64,000 bases of DNA from Bacillus_BD sp050389805 (GCF_050389805.1 NZ_CP130945.1:434001-498000), one strand, 5' to 3'; shown: positions 49,325 to 58,076, numbered from the stretch's first letter. Translations and numbers: made by a program. Notes: a model not told the origin generated them from the letters alone.

Positions 49325-49386
49325 CTTGTATATACATGTTGTACATTTATTATAACTTGTATATACAAGTTTTGCAAATGCTTTCA
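49325..49386 (-). promoter_or_regulatory. treP promoter with two TreR operators and a cre-like site
   Basis: On the minus strand TTGCAA (49372-49377) and TATAAT (49349-49354) are spaced 17 bp. The perfect palindrome ACTTGTATATACAAGT (49355-49370) fills the spacer. A second, imperfect copy CTTGTATATACATG (49325-49338) lies near the start site. TGAAAGCATTTGCA (49373-49386, minus strand) overlaps the -35 and differs from the cre consensus only at its central CG. This predicts TreR repression plus CcpA catabolite repression. Confidence 0.9.
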
Positions 49387-49610
49387 TCTGGCATAATTTT
49401 CATCTCGATCTAAGCGTATCATTATAGTTATTTTCTATTAGTAATTACTTTATGTTTTCATTTTTTGGGAAAAATGTATATCTAACAAAAAATCTAACCA
49501 ACATTGTCGTATCAATCTAATGCTGGGCGAGCTAGGCTCTTAGTTGAAAATGTTAAAAAATTCATTCATACTGAATATGAAATCTTTTATAGGTAAAGGG
49601 AGGAAATTTT

Positions 49611-50831
49611 GTGATCATTGCGATCATTTTTTTATTATTTGTTTCATTTTTCTTTTCGGGAAGTGAAACGGCATTGACAGCTACTAATAAAATGAGACTA
49701 CAAACGAAGGCAAATAATAATGATAAAAAGGCGGAAAATCTATTAAATTTAGTATCTCAACCAAGTGAATTTATTACGACTATTTTAATCGGAAACAATA
49801 TAGCTAATATTTTACTTCCTACCTTAGTGACAACGCTTGCGATTCAGTACGGATTCAATGTAGGGATTGCTTCTGCAATTCTAACCATTACGATTATCAT
49901 TTTCTCTGAAGTGATTCCTAAATCAGTAGCAGCTGCGTTTCCAGATCGGATTGCCTTTGTTGTTTATCCGATCATTCGATTCTTTGTGATTGTTTTTAAA
50001 CCGATCACGACCGTTCTTAATTGGTTAACCGGTTTTATTACAAGAGCATTATCCAAAGGTCAGGTCAACGCTGCATCGATATCGAAAGAAGAACTACGTA
50101 CAATGGTTGATATTGCTGATTTGGAAGGAACGTTTAATCAGGCAGAATCCCATCGTATTAAGGGAGTTCTAGATTTTTACAGCTTAAATGTAAAAGATGC
50201 TTTGAAGACACCAAGAGTCGATATTTTTGCTTTCCCATGTACGGCTACTTTTGAAGAAGTAAGGGAGGTTGTCATGGAAAGTCCGTTTACAAGATATCCC
50301 GTTTATGATGAGAATATTGATGACATAGTTGCGGTCTTTCATTCAAAACAATTAATCTCTTGGTCAACAGAACCGGAGAAACCGTTGGAAGCATTCTGTG
50401 ATACGAATCCTTTGATCGTCTATGAATTTCATTCGATTGAATGGGTATTAAATAAAATGACAAAAGAAAAAAAACATATGGCGATTGTGTTAGAAGAGTA
50501 CGGGGGAACAGAAGGAATTCTAACGCATGAAGATGTTATTGAAGCCATGCTTGGGTTTGAAATTGAAGATGAAACCGATCTGGAAGGTGAAGGATTGGTT
50601 GAAAAATTAACGGAAACCGAAATCATTTGTGATGGTAAAATTCCTCTTTATCGTTTAAATTCCATTTTTTATACAGAAATTCCTGAAGAAGAAGACGTTC
50701 TTGCGGGCTACCTGTTAAAAGAAATAATTGAGTTTCCGGAAGAGGGGCAAGTCATAGAGCGAAATAATTTAACGTTTAAAATTCTAGAAGTTGAAGACAG
50801 AGCCATTAGAAAGGTTCAAATTATTAAATAA
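49611..50831 (+). CDS. CNNM/CorC-type membrane protein, second copy
   Basis: This 406-residue protein has the same architecture as the gene at 38863: a DUF21 membrane domain (VSFFFSGSETALTATNKMRLQTKA, GNNIANILLPTLV), CBS pair (DEYGG-like EEYGGTEGILTHEDVIEAMLG) and a CorC_HlyC tail. A GTG start follows AAAGGGAGGAAATTTT. Sequence identity to the other copy is low, so it is an old paralogue. A role in divalent cation export is likely from the family. Confidence 0.85.
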   Translation: MIIAIIFLLFVSFFFSGSETALTATNKMRLQTKANNNDKKAENLLNLVSQPSEFITTILIGNNIANILLPTLVTTLAIQYGFNVGIASAILTITIIIFSEVIPKSVAAAFPDRIAFVVYPIIRFFVIVFKPITTVLNWLTGFITRALSKGQVNAASISKEELRTMVDIADLEGTFNQAESHRIKGVLDFYSLNVKDALKTPRVDIFAFPCTATFEEVREVVMESPFTRYPVYDENIDDIVAVFHSKQLISWSTEPEKPLEAFCDTNPLIVYEFHSIEWVLNKMTKEKKHMAIVLEEYGGTEGILTHEDVIEAMLGFEIEDETDLEGEGLVEKLTETEIICDGKIPLYRLNSIFYTEIPEEEDVLAGYLLKEIIEFPEEGQVIERNNLTFKILEVEDRAIRKVQIIK

Positions 50832-50842
50832 AGGGTCAGGTG

Positions 50843-50878
50843 AGTCATCTCCTTATAAAAAGGAAATGGCTCTTTATT
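50843..50878 (+). terminator. Terminator after the second CNNM gene
   Basis: GAGTCATCTCCTT (50843-50855) pairs with AAGGAAATGGCTC (50861-50873), with two wobble pairs, and T-rich sequence follows. Confidence 0.82.
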
Positions 50879-50981
50879 TTTGATTAGAACCTGCAATCAC
50901 TATTTCGTGCTGCATCTAGTTTTATGTTACAATTTCCGTAGCAAAATGAGTTAAAAAGAAAATGAGTAAAGGAAGAAATTA

Positions 50982-52427
50982 ATGAGCAAAATATTGCCTG
51001 TTCAAAAGAACGATTATATAGAAGTTGTATTTGAAGATTTAACCCATGATGGAGCAGGAGTTGCCAAGGTGGATGGATATCCGCTGTTTGTGCCGAATGG
51101 ACTTCCAGGTGAAAAGGGTAAAATCAAAGTAGTCAAAGTGAATAAAGGCTATGGATTCGGTCGTCTTATGGAAATTACGGAAGCAAGTCCTTATCGAGTG
51201 GAACCAGAGTGTTCCATATATAAGGAGTGTGGGGGCTGCCAGTTACAGCATTTGAGCTATGAAGGTCAATTGCTCGCAAAAGAAAAACAAGTAAGAGATG
51301 TGCTGCAACGAATTGGAAAACTGCCCGATGTAAAAGTACATCCTGTGCTGGGAATGGCAGAGCCTTGGAGATATCGAAATAAATCACAAGTACCAATTGG
51401 TGAGCATGAAGGCGGGTTAATCGGTGGCTTCTATCAACAACGCAGCCATCAAATCATTGACATGCAAACATGTTTGATCCAGCAGGAGAAAAATGATGAA
51501 GTGGTTCAAAAGGTAAAAGAAATTTGCCATGCCAACGGAGTTCGTGCCTATGATGAACCAAAACATAAGGGAGAGCTTCGCCATATTATGGCTCGTTATG
51601 GTCTAAAAAGCGGTGAGGTCATGGTAGTCTTGATCACTCGAACGAATGAGTTAACGAATAAAAAGAAAGTGGTTGAGGAGATTGTAGAAGCTATTCCAGG
51701 TGTAAAGTCCATTGTTCAAAATATAAATCCAAAAAAGACCAATGTCATTTTCGGTGATGAAACAAAGTTGCTTTGGGGAGAAGAGGTCATTTACGATTCG
51801 ATCGGTGATATTCAATTTGCGATTTCAGCAAGATCCTTTTACCAAGTAAATCCGGAACAAACGAAAGTCTTATATGATCAAGCATTGGAATTCGCTGGAT
51901 TGACAGGTGAAGAGACCGTTATTGATGCTTATTGTGGGATCGGCACCATTTCCCTTTTCCTTGCTCAAAAAGCACGGAAGGTCTACGGAGTAGAAATTGT
52001 TCCAGAAGCGATTGAAGATGCCAAACGAAATGCAGAGCTAAACGGCATTTCAAATGCAGAATTTGCAGTAGGGGAAGCCGAAGAAGTAATCCCTGGTTGG
52101 TATAAAAAGGGCGTTGTAGCGGATGTGTTAGTCGTTGATCCGCCGCGAAAAGGCTGTGATGAAAAGCTGTTGCAGACGATCATTGAAATGAAACCGAAAA
52201 AGGTGGTTTATGTGTCTTGTAATCCGGCTACTTTGGCAAGGGATTTACGGATATTGGAAGATGGTGGGTATCAGACGGTTGAAGTTCAGCCGGTGGATAT
52301 GTTTCCGCAGACTATGCACGTCGAATGTATCTCGCAACTCATTTTAAAAGAAGGCACTAACCCTTGTGGTTGTTGCCTATTCTTGTTATTCGTTGAAAGG
52401 ATTTACGAAGTTGTAATGAATACGTAG
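50982..52427 (+). CDS. rlmCD: 23S rRNA uridine-5-methyltransferase RlmCD (YefA), 3' end altered
   Basis: This SAM-dependent RNA m5U methyltransferase in Bacillus modifies both U747 and U1939 of 23S rRNA. It has an N-terminal TRAM domain, a 4Fe-4S cluster (CSIYKECGGCQLQ, near residues 73-85, and a later Cys), VIDAYCGIGTISLFLA for SAM, DPPRKGCD and the catalytic VSCNPATLARDL. The conserved C-terminus ends at about HVEC (nt 52330). The next residues, rich in Cys, Leu and Val, have no homologous character and extend the protein to 481 residues, overlapping the 3' end of the opposing recombinase gene by 42 nt. This marks the left boundary of the integrated element. Confidence 0.94.
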   Translation: MSKILPVQKNDYIEVVFEDLTHDGAGVAKVDGYPLFVPNGLPGEKGKIKVVKVNKGYGFGRLMEITEASPYRVEPECSIYKECGGCQLQHLSYEGQLLAKEKQVRDVLQRIGKLPDVKVHPVLGMAEPWRYRNKSQVPIGEHEGGLIGGFYQQRSHQIIDMQTCLIQQEKNDEVVQKVKEICHANGVRAYDEPKHKGELRHIMARYGLKSGEVMVVLITRTNELTNKKKVVEEIVEAIPGVKSIVQNINPKKTNVIFGDETKLLWGEEVIYDSIGDIQFAISARSFYQVNPEQTKVLYDQALEFAGLTGEETVIDAYCGIGTISLFLAQKARKVYGVEIVPEAIEDAKRNAELNGISNAEFAVGEAEEVIPGWYKKGVVADVLVVDPPRKGCDEKLLQTIIEMKPKKVVYVSCNPATLARDLRILEDGGYQTVEVQPVDMFPQTMHVECISQLILKEGTNPCGCCLFLLFVERIYEVVMNT

Positions 52428-53975
52428 ATTACCATCAATGCTACAGGTGACTTTATTCACCAGTGAGTGCAAGACTTGAGGAGTTAACTCGTTTAGTATT
52501 GAAACTTCTTTAAGCTTCTTACCTAAATCAATTGCATAATTCTCACTTTCGCACTCTTCCAGTTTTACTTGGTACTCGATCTTTATCGTTTCGAGTTCCG
52601 CTACTTCCTGGTCAATTTGTTTACGATATTCTACCAGTTCATCTCGAGAAATAATTTCGTCAGCATACATATCAAGATAATCTTTCTTTCTTGAACGTAA
52701 TCTTTTCGATTTGTTTTCAATTTTTGTTATTTCATTTAAAATCGAAACCTTCTTTTGATCCAATCTTTTTTTCAAGCTCTGGATAAATTCATCATCTTGA
52801 ATAGATTGGAATAATTCCTGTAAATCCTCTAGAATAAGATTCTTTAGTTCCTTCTCTCGGATAACAACTCTATTTAGGCAGAAAGTATCGCCGTACTTAA
52901 TGTTTCCACCGCATCTATATCCTTTTTGATTTGCTTTGAACCACATTCCTTTTTGACAATTTTCACAGAACAGTACATTCGTGAACAGGTGCTTTTTAGG
53001 AGCAGTAGTTGTACGAGTTCTGGTTTGAAGCATTTTTTTTACAGCTTGAAAAGTCTCCTTTGGGATGATAGGCTGGTGCGTGTTTTCTTGAATCGTAGCT
53101 TGGTCTACATCAACAGTTCTTCGTTTTGTTGTTGTTACTGAAACTGTTTCAGTTCTGTTTTGAACAAGATCACCACAATAATGTTGATTGTTTAAGATAT
53201 TCTTAATTGTAGAAGCGTGCCATAAAGGTGATGCGTTAGACTTATTAGCAATTTGTGAGGGTGTAGGGATCTTTTCTGCTGTGAAACTTTTTGCTATTGA
53301 GTCCATTCCTTTTCCCTCTAAATACTCCCTAAATATTCTTCTAACAATTTCCGGTGTATTATCCTCACGAATTTTTAGCTTGCCGCTGTCTGAATAATAT
53401 CCATAAGGTGGATTAGAACCTACAAATAATCCTCTTTTGGCTTTTGTACGTTTGGCCTCCTTATTTCTCCGGCTGCTAGTGGCTGACTCATTTTCATACA
53501 GCCAAGCGAAGAGACCAAAGTTATGTACTTCTCCGGTAATCGTATTAATTGAATTATCTAGGCAGACAATATGAATATTATTCAACAGGCAGATATCTCG
53601 TAGTTCATACGATAATCTTCCATTACGGGCTAGTCTTGACAGTTCTTTAGCTAGTATCACATCAAATTTTCCGGCTTTTCCATCTTCAATTAGTGCCTTT
53701 AAACCAGGCCTGGTTCCTTTTGTTCCTGATTGTTTGTCAGTATAAATTTCCACAATCCCCCAATTATTTTGGGCAGCAGCGTAATTTCGAAATAAATCTA
53801 TCTGGTTTTCGATAGAAGTTTTTTGTGAATCCATCTCTGTGGAGACACGAGCATATACTGCACATCTCAAAACACGATCACCACCATAAGTAGTATAGTA
53901 TTGAGATGTTGGTGGGTTTGTAGGTATAGTATTGACCACATTTATAGGTCTTAATTGAGTTGTAATTAAATTCAT
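52386..53975 (-). CDS. Large serine recombinase 1, adjacent to the attachment site
   Basis: This 529-residue protein has a resolvase catalytic domain (CAVYARVSTE, nucleophile Ser45; LAKELSRLARNG), a recombinase domain (GLFVGSNPPYGYY, NILNNQHYCGDLV) and a zinc ribbon (LFCENCQKGM ... CGGNIKYGDTFCLNR). A coiled coil follows at about residues 390-500. A 35-residue N-terminal extension precedes the catalytic domain. The ATG follows AAGGAGACCTATCA. The gene end lies within the altered rlmCD tail, the usual position for an integrase gene beside attL. It is a complete integrase by domain content. Confidence 0.93.
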   Translation of the reverse strand: MNLITTQLRPINVVNTIPTNPPTSQYYTTYGGDRVLRCAVYARVSTEMDSQKTSIENQIDLFRNYAAAQNNWGIVEIYTDKQSGTKGTRPGLKALIEDGKAGKFDVILAKELSRLARNGRLSYELRDICLLNNIHIVCLDNSINTITGEVHNFGLFAWLYENESATSSRRNKEAKRTKAKRGLFVGSNPPYGYYSDSGKLKIREDNTPEIVRRIFREYLEGKGMDSIAKSFTAEKIPTPSQIANKSNASPLWHASTIKNILNNQHYCGDLVQNRTETVSVTTTKRRTVDVDQATIQENTHQPIIPKETFQAVKKMLQTRTRTTTAPKKHLFTNVLFCENCQKGMWFKANQKGYRCGGNIKYGDTFCLNRVVIREKELKNLILEDLQELFQSIQDDEFIQSLKKRLDQKKVSILNEITKIENKSKRLRSRKKDYLDMYADEIISRDELVEYRKQIDQEVAELETIKIEYQVKLEECESENYAIDLGKKLKEVSILNELTPQVLHSLVNKVTCSIDGNLRIHYNFVNPFNE

Positions 53976-54012
53976 TGATAGGTCTCCTTAATGTTTTAAA
54001 CTATGTATAATT

Positions 54013-54217
54013 TTCGGTACTTCGTCCATACTAATAATAATTTTTCGATACTTCGTCCAAAATGGTATACCAATCTGGATAAAGTACCGAACAGGCCTCA
54101 AATGAAACCCCTAGTTAGAGGGGTTCTGGTTATCGTTTAAGTTGGTGATATTTTCGGACAGCTTAATGTTCGGTTCTTTGTCCATTAATCAACTTTTGCA
54201 TTTCGATACTTCATCCA
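54013..54217. repeat. Array of five 16-bp repeats TTCGGTACTTCGTCCA
   Basis: Direct copies lie at 54013-54028 (TTCGGTACTTCGTCCA), 54044-54059 (TTCGATACTTCGTCCA), 54169-54184 (TTCGGTTCTTTGTCCA) and 54202-54217 (TTCGATACTTCATCCA). One inverted copy is at 54076-54091 (TGGATAAAGTACCGAA). Start-to-start distances are 31, 32, 93 and 33 bp, so all sites lie near multiples of three helical turns. The last copy overlaps the stop of the upstream recombinase gene. An AACCCCT/AGGGGTT hairpin sits in the long gap. The array lies between recombinase genes 2 and 1 and upstream of gene 1. Confidence 0.9.
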
Positions 54218-55680
54218 ATAGGTGAATCAATCAGATTGGAGAAGATATTTGATTTCAAATGTAATTGTGGCTCCTGGTCAGTACAGAGAACAAGGCAGTC
54301 CACAAAATATAGGATGATGAGTCTCTTCTCATCTAGACCTAATTGATGATCTAATATTTCATTAAATCTGGAAAAGAATTTATCAGTTTCCACAAGTTGA
54401 TAGGTTGTCTTTAAACTTTCTTTGCAAATTGTGTATTCTTTTATAGAGTCTTTGTGTTGTTGAATGAATTCGATTATTTTAAGCTCAAGTTCTCGATCTT
54501 CTAGATCTCTTGCTATCTTTAGCTTTTCTTCGAGTTCTTGTAAAAGTTTGTTCTTAATCTCAATACTTTGTTCAACTTCTATATTCATTTCGTGAATAAA
54601 AGCCAGTGTCTTAGATGTAATTTGTTTTGTTGAAATTAATTCCTTTACACGATTTAGTATTTCTGGGATAAATCTGTTGTGAACTTCTTGAATGTCAACT
54701 TTATATCCACAATCTTTACATACATAGTAATGATAGTAATAATTGACACCATTTCGTTTAGTAGAGCCATTATGTGTACTTAATAACTGATTGCAATGTC
54801 TGCATTTCACTTTGTTTAAAAATAAAAAAGGTGTATCTATACGACCAAAAGATTTTTGAAGACTGTTGTTTTGTTTAATTAATTGAAGGTGGAATTTACT
54901 AATGATAGGCTGATGTGATTTATCAAAGATGAATTGTTTCTGACCATCATCTTTTCTTTTTGGTACATCCCAGATCAATTTACCTGTATAAACAGGGTTT
55001 TTAAGTATGTTTTCAACTGTACTGGACCGCCAGATACCACCCTTGGGGGAAAGAATCCTTGCTTCATTCAATATTGAGGCTATTTTGTGTAAAGATTTCC
55101 CCCAGCTAGAGAGAAAGAAAATGAAGGATACAATGTCTGCATTTTCGTTTGGTTCTAGCTGCTTTTTTACCTGGTTGTATCCATAAGGTGTTCTTGATCC
55201 GGGTCTAAATGTTGCCTCGTTTTCTAAATCAGCAGTTAAGTTACCAACTGCACGTTCGGACTTTACCTCAGATTCGTGTTGAAATAACAAGAAATTCATT
55301 TTGATACTAGTATCTTCTGGATCAAGTGGTTTATTTGAATCCGTTGTGTAGATTTTAAGTTCCGGTAGCTTTTCTAGCATTGGGCGATAAAAGTCAATTG
55401 TAAATGAATAACCAGTACGATCCATTCGCGAAATATCGTGAAAAATAACAGTTGGTATATTCATTTCAACCATTTTCTCACCCAGTCTCATTAGTTGTTT
55501 TCGTTGGGCTGCACGTTTGGAATAAGCACTCGTAACGTCTTCAATGTAAATCAGTTCATTTGGGACAAAAAGATTATTCCGTTTAGCGAACTCTTGAATA
55601 TGCTGTTTCTGAATTTCGACGCTATTATTTTCTTGTTGCTTATACGAAGAACGGCGAATATAAGCAAATGAAAGTTCCAA
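54211..55680 (-). CDS. Large serine recombinase 2
   Basis: This 489-residue protein has catalytic domain FAYIRRSSYKQQ (nucleophile Ser11 by alignment to YxRxS) and DISRMDRTG. A recombinase domain follows (RPGSRTPYGYNQ, NILKNPVYTGKLIWD), then a zinc ribbon (VKCRHCNQLLST ... YYVCKDCGYKVD) and a long coiled coil from about residue 355. A TTG start follows GAAAGGAGATAG. It differs strongly from recombinases 1 and 3, so it is not a recent duplicate. A conserved Ser and Arg set suggests activity. Confidence 0.92.
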   Translation of the reverse strand: MELSFAYIRRSSYKQQENNSVEIQKQHIQEFAKRNNLFVPNELIYIEDVTSAYSKRAAQRKQLMRLGEKMVEMNIPTVIFHDISRMDRTGYSFTIDFYRPMLEKLPELKIYTTDSNKPLDPEDTSIKMNFLLFQHESEVKSERAVGNLTADLENEATFRPGSRTPYGYNQVKKQLEPNENADIVSFIFFLSSWGKSLHKIASILNEARILSPKGGIWRSSTVENILKNPVYTGKLIWDVPKRKDDGQKQFIFDKSHQPIISKFHLQLIKQNNSLQKSFGRIDTPFLFLNKVKCRHCNQLLSTHNGSTKRNGVNYYYHYYVCKDCGYKVDIQEVHNRFIPEILNRVKELISTKQITSKTLAFIHEMNIEVEQSIEIKNKLLQELEEKLKIARDLEDRELELKIIEFIQQHKDSIKEYTICKESLKTTYQLVETDKFFSRFNEILDHQLGLDEKRLIILYFVDCLVLCTDQEPQLHLKSNIFSNLIDSPIG

Positions 55681-55737
55681 AATTAACTATCTCCTTTCAA
55701 GTATTATGTTGTTAAATAGATGGGGACTTAGAATTCT

Positions 55738-55968
55738 TTAAAATCTCTTGTTGAATCTTTTATAAAATCTCTGGTCAGCACAGTATTTATATAGTAAAAT
55801 TTCGTAATTTTTTCGGTGAATGGGTTCAAGAATTGCGAGTGGATTAGGATTATTAAGAACAAATTCTTGAGCTTTAAATAGTGCACAGATTCTCGGGGAT
55901 GATGCCAAGAATTTTAGTAGTTTCTCATTTGTATTAAACCTAAAATAAATTGCAATTCCTCTTTTCAT
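55738..55968 (-). CDS. 76-aa hypothetical protein between recombinases 3 and 2
   Basis: It starts with an ATGA overlap with the stop of recombinase 3, so it is translationally coupled. The product is basic and aromatic (KRGIAIYFRFNTNEKLLKF ... CADQRFYKRFNKRF). No known domain is recognised. Its coupling to a recombinase makes a recombination directionality factor or accessory DNA-binding subunit possible, but this is only a guess from position. Confidence 0.6.
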   Translation of the reverse strand: MKRGIAIYFRFNTNEKLLKFLASSPRICALFKAQEFVLNNPNPLAILEPIHRKNYEILLYKYCADQRFYKRFNKRF

Positions 55969-57377
55969 ATTAGTTCGTCTCCTTTTAATACATATTGAGT
56001 TTGTAAATCTGAAAGGTAGTCCAATTTGCTAACCTCAATGTTTACCTCATTTGGATAAACATATAATTCCTGGATAAGCAACGAAGTAAGAAAAAAAGGA
56101 TTTGCTTGCCTACTTTTATGTAAATATTCTTTTACCATTCCTACCAAGCTCTCATTTTCTAATAAAAGGTCTTTTTTTTGTTCTACTTGATTAAGGAACC
56201 CCTTTTGTTTGTTCTCTAATTCAGTTAATTCAACATAGTGAGAGTTCTCTCTCCAATTTCTAAAATCATTAGTTTCTAAAATGATTTTTTCCATCAAGTG
56301 ATGTTTCTTTATTTCCAATGTTTTCAGTTCTGCCTCAGTGTTTTTACGCATTGAATGGAAAAAGTTTCTTGAATCTTTAATAAGTTGTTCTGTATCTAGG
56401 TGCTCAATAAATTTCTCTAAAGACCTATTAATAATCAGAAATAAATCTTCTGTTGCTATTAAATTTTTTGTATGCTTACGTGAGCAGGAGTACCAGGCTT
56501 TATTATCAAGGACATTAAAGTGAAATTTCATTGGATTTCTACAAATGCCGCAACACAAATCGTATATGTCTTGATTTTTAAGAGACTGCTCCATCTCTTG
56601 ATAGGATAAAATTACAGCATTGTTAACTTGCAATTTTTGAAATTCCTCATAGCTTAAATAAGGTTCTACGTGTGCAAGTTTATTTTTTCCGGTGGTCAGA
56701 TCATATCCAGCATAAAAAGGATCCTTTGCAATTTTTAATAACTGATTTGGAGTGGTTTTAAGAACCTTGCTAAATTCTTTTAAAGAATGTTCCAAGTCTC
56801 TGTGTGTTGTAATTTTTCTGATTTCCGAAAAAAATAGGAGTAAAGCATCCTTCTTCGCAGGATCCTTACTATACTGTTTGGTCTCTTTTTGCTTTATATA
56901 TCCAAGCTTGCGAGGAGGATATCTTTTCCGAGCTTCTTCGGTTCTCCTAGCAATATTTTTCCCTTCAACATCGCTTACAATGTTCATTACTCCTTCGACT
57001 AATATGTTATCTGTTGCTTGTTGATGACCATAACCTGCTGATGTGAAAAAAATCCTCACATTATGTTTCCTACATAAATTTACAAAGAAATTCCCTTCAT
57101 AAAAGTCACGAAATAATCTTGTACGGTCAAAAGCGAAGATGATATCAACCTGATTATTAATAATTAATTGGATGAGCTTTTTCATTTCTGGCCGCTGCTC
57201 GATATTTAGTTTGTTAGCAGATACACCATCCTCATTCAAAATCAAAATTTCACTAGGAAGGTATTTCTCTCTATACAATGCATCAGCCGATTCTTGCATA
57301 GCTAAATCCTGGTTGGTAGAACTTACTCTCCGAAAAAATACCTTATACTTGTTCTGATTTTTTTTTGCTTGATTCAT
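55965..57377 (-). CDS. Large serine recombinase 3
   Basis: This 470-residue protein has catalytic domain KVFFRRVSSTNQD (nucleophile Ser19), AFDRTRLFRDFYEGNFF and a helix E region VSDVEGKNIARRTEEA. A recombinase domain follows, with IAKDPFYAGYDLTTGK, then a zinc ribbon (LCCGICRNPMKFHF ... SRKHTKN, with fewer Cys than usual) and coiled coil at about 330-420. It starts at ATG 57377 after AAAAGGAAAGAAAAATTA. It is the parent type of the truncated copy at 57509-57913. Confidence 0.9.
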   Translation of the reverse strand: MNQAKKNQNKYKVFFRRVSSTNQDLAMQESADALYREKYLPSEILILNEDGVSANKLNIEQRPEMKKLIQLIINNQVDIIFAFDRTRLFRDFYEGNFFVNLCRKHNVRIFFTSAGYGHQQATDNILVEGVMNIVSDVEGKNIARRTEEARKRYPPRKLGYIKQKETKQYSKDPAKKDALLLFFSEIRKITTHRDLEHSLKEFSKVLKTTPNQLLKIAKDPFYAGYDLTTGKNKLAHVEPYLSYEEFQKLQVNNAVILSYQEMEQSLKNQDIYDLCCGICRNPMKFHFNVLDNKAWYSCSRKHTKNLIATEDLFLIINRSLEKFIEHLDTEQLIKDSRNFFHSMRKNTEAELKTLEIKKHHLMEKIILETNDFRNWRENSHYVELTELENKQKGFLNQVEQKKDLLLENESLVGMVKEYLHKSRQANPFFLTSLLIQELYVYPNEVNIEVSKLDYLSDLQTQYVLKGDELI

Positions 57378-57508
57378 TAATTTTTCTTTCCTTTTCAGTT
57401 TCTTGTTAACTTGCCTGTAGCCGATGAAGATACATCTTTTTTGCTAAAAAATTTTACTAGGTTCAAGAATGTATCCAATATCATATAAAGAAGTTTTTCT
57501 TAGAATTT
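57378..57508 (-). pseudogene. Decayed second copy of the 56-aa small gene
   Basis: GCCTGTAGCCGATGAAGATA near 57415 matches GCCTGTAGCCGATGAGGAAC at 57957, which lies inside the 56-aa gene at 57906-58076. The minus-strand frames coincide around DV..., then a one-base shift and an early stop break it. GTATCCAA and ATCATATAAA further on also match weakly. So the spacer between the truncated and full recombinase 3 genes is the remnant of a tandem duplication of [56-aa gene + recombinase start]. Confidence 0.6.
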
Positions 57509-57913
57509 TTATTCTTCAACTTCACTCTGAATTTTTATTAGCTGTTCGAAAAGTGTTGGCTTTTGATTACCATTTCTTGATGAGATATCAAATATATTCA
57601 CATTATGTTGTCGGCATAGTAAAACAAAGTAATTGAATGCATAAAAGTCTCTGAATAATCTTGAGCGATCATAAACGTAGACGATCTCAACCAGATCATT
57701 AATAATCATTTGTATTAGTCTTTTCATTTGTGGTCGCTTCTCAATATTTGTGTTAGCTGAAACTCCATCCTCATTCAAAATTAAAATCTCACTAGGTAAA
57801 TAATTTTCTCTGTATATAGCATCTGCAAATTCTTGGTATTGAATATTACCGGTAGTATTAACCCGTCTAAAGAACACCTTATACTTTGTAATGTCCTCTT
57901 TAGTTTTAATCAT
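57509..57913 (-). CDS. Truncated recombinase paralogue with Ser to Asn at the active site
   Basis: This 134-residue protein aligns with residues 1 to about 138 of recombinase 3 (KVFFRRVNTTGN, YLPSEILILNEDGVSAN, RSRLFRDFYAFNYFVLLCRQHNV). The nucleophile Ser of VSST is Asn here (VNTT). It stops cleanly just before the DNA-binding helix region. The frame is open with a usable AAGGGAAGAG ribosome binding site and an 8-nt overlap with the gene upstream. It may be a dominant-negative partner or a decaying copy. Confidence 0.7.
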   Translation of the reverse strand: MIKTKEDITKYKVFFRRVNTTGNIQYQEFADAIYRENYLPSEILILNEDGVSANTNIEKRPQMKRLIQMIINDLVEIVYVYDRSRLFRDFYAFNYFVLLCRQHNVNIFDISSRNGNQKPTLFEQLIKIQSEVEE

Positions 57914-58076
57914 TGTTTTCTCTTCCCTTCACTATGTTTTGATAAAGTAACTTCGCCTGTAGCCGATGAGGAACATCTAATTGCTCAATAATTATTCGCT
58001 GGATTAAATGTTGCATCCAAATATCAACTACAGGGTTTACCTCTGAATCCGTTTTAATATTAATTCTCTTCCGCAT
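57906..58076 (-). CDS. Small hypothetical protein, 56 aa
   Basis: The ATG at 58076 has GGAGGTG five nt upstream; the ATG at 58097 overlaps sequence before that site. The product is RKRINIKTDSEVNPVVDIWM then a basic helix (HRLQAKLLYQNIVKG). No known family. It overlaps the truncated recombinase gene by 8 nt. Confidence 0.6.
   Translation of the reverse strand: MRKRINIKTDSEVNPVVDIWMQHLIQRIIIEQLDVPHRLQAKLLYQNIVKGRENND

Noticed and set aside
52386..57377. An SCC-type ccrAB locus
   Set aside because: The site is rlmCD rather than rlmH, and three recombinases of other types are present.
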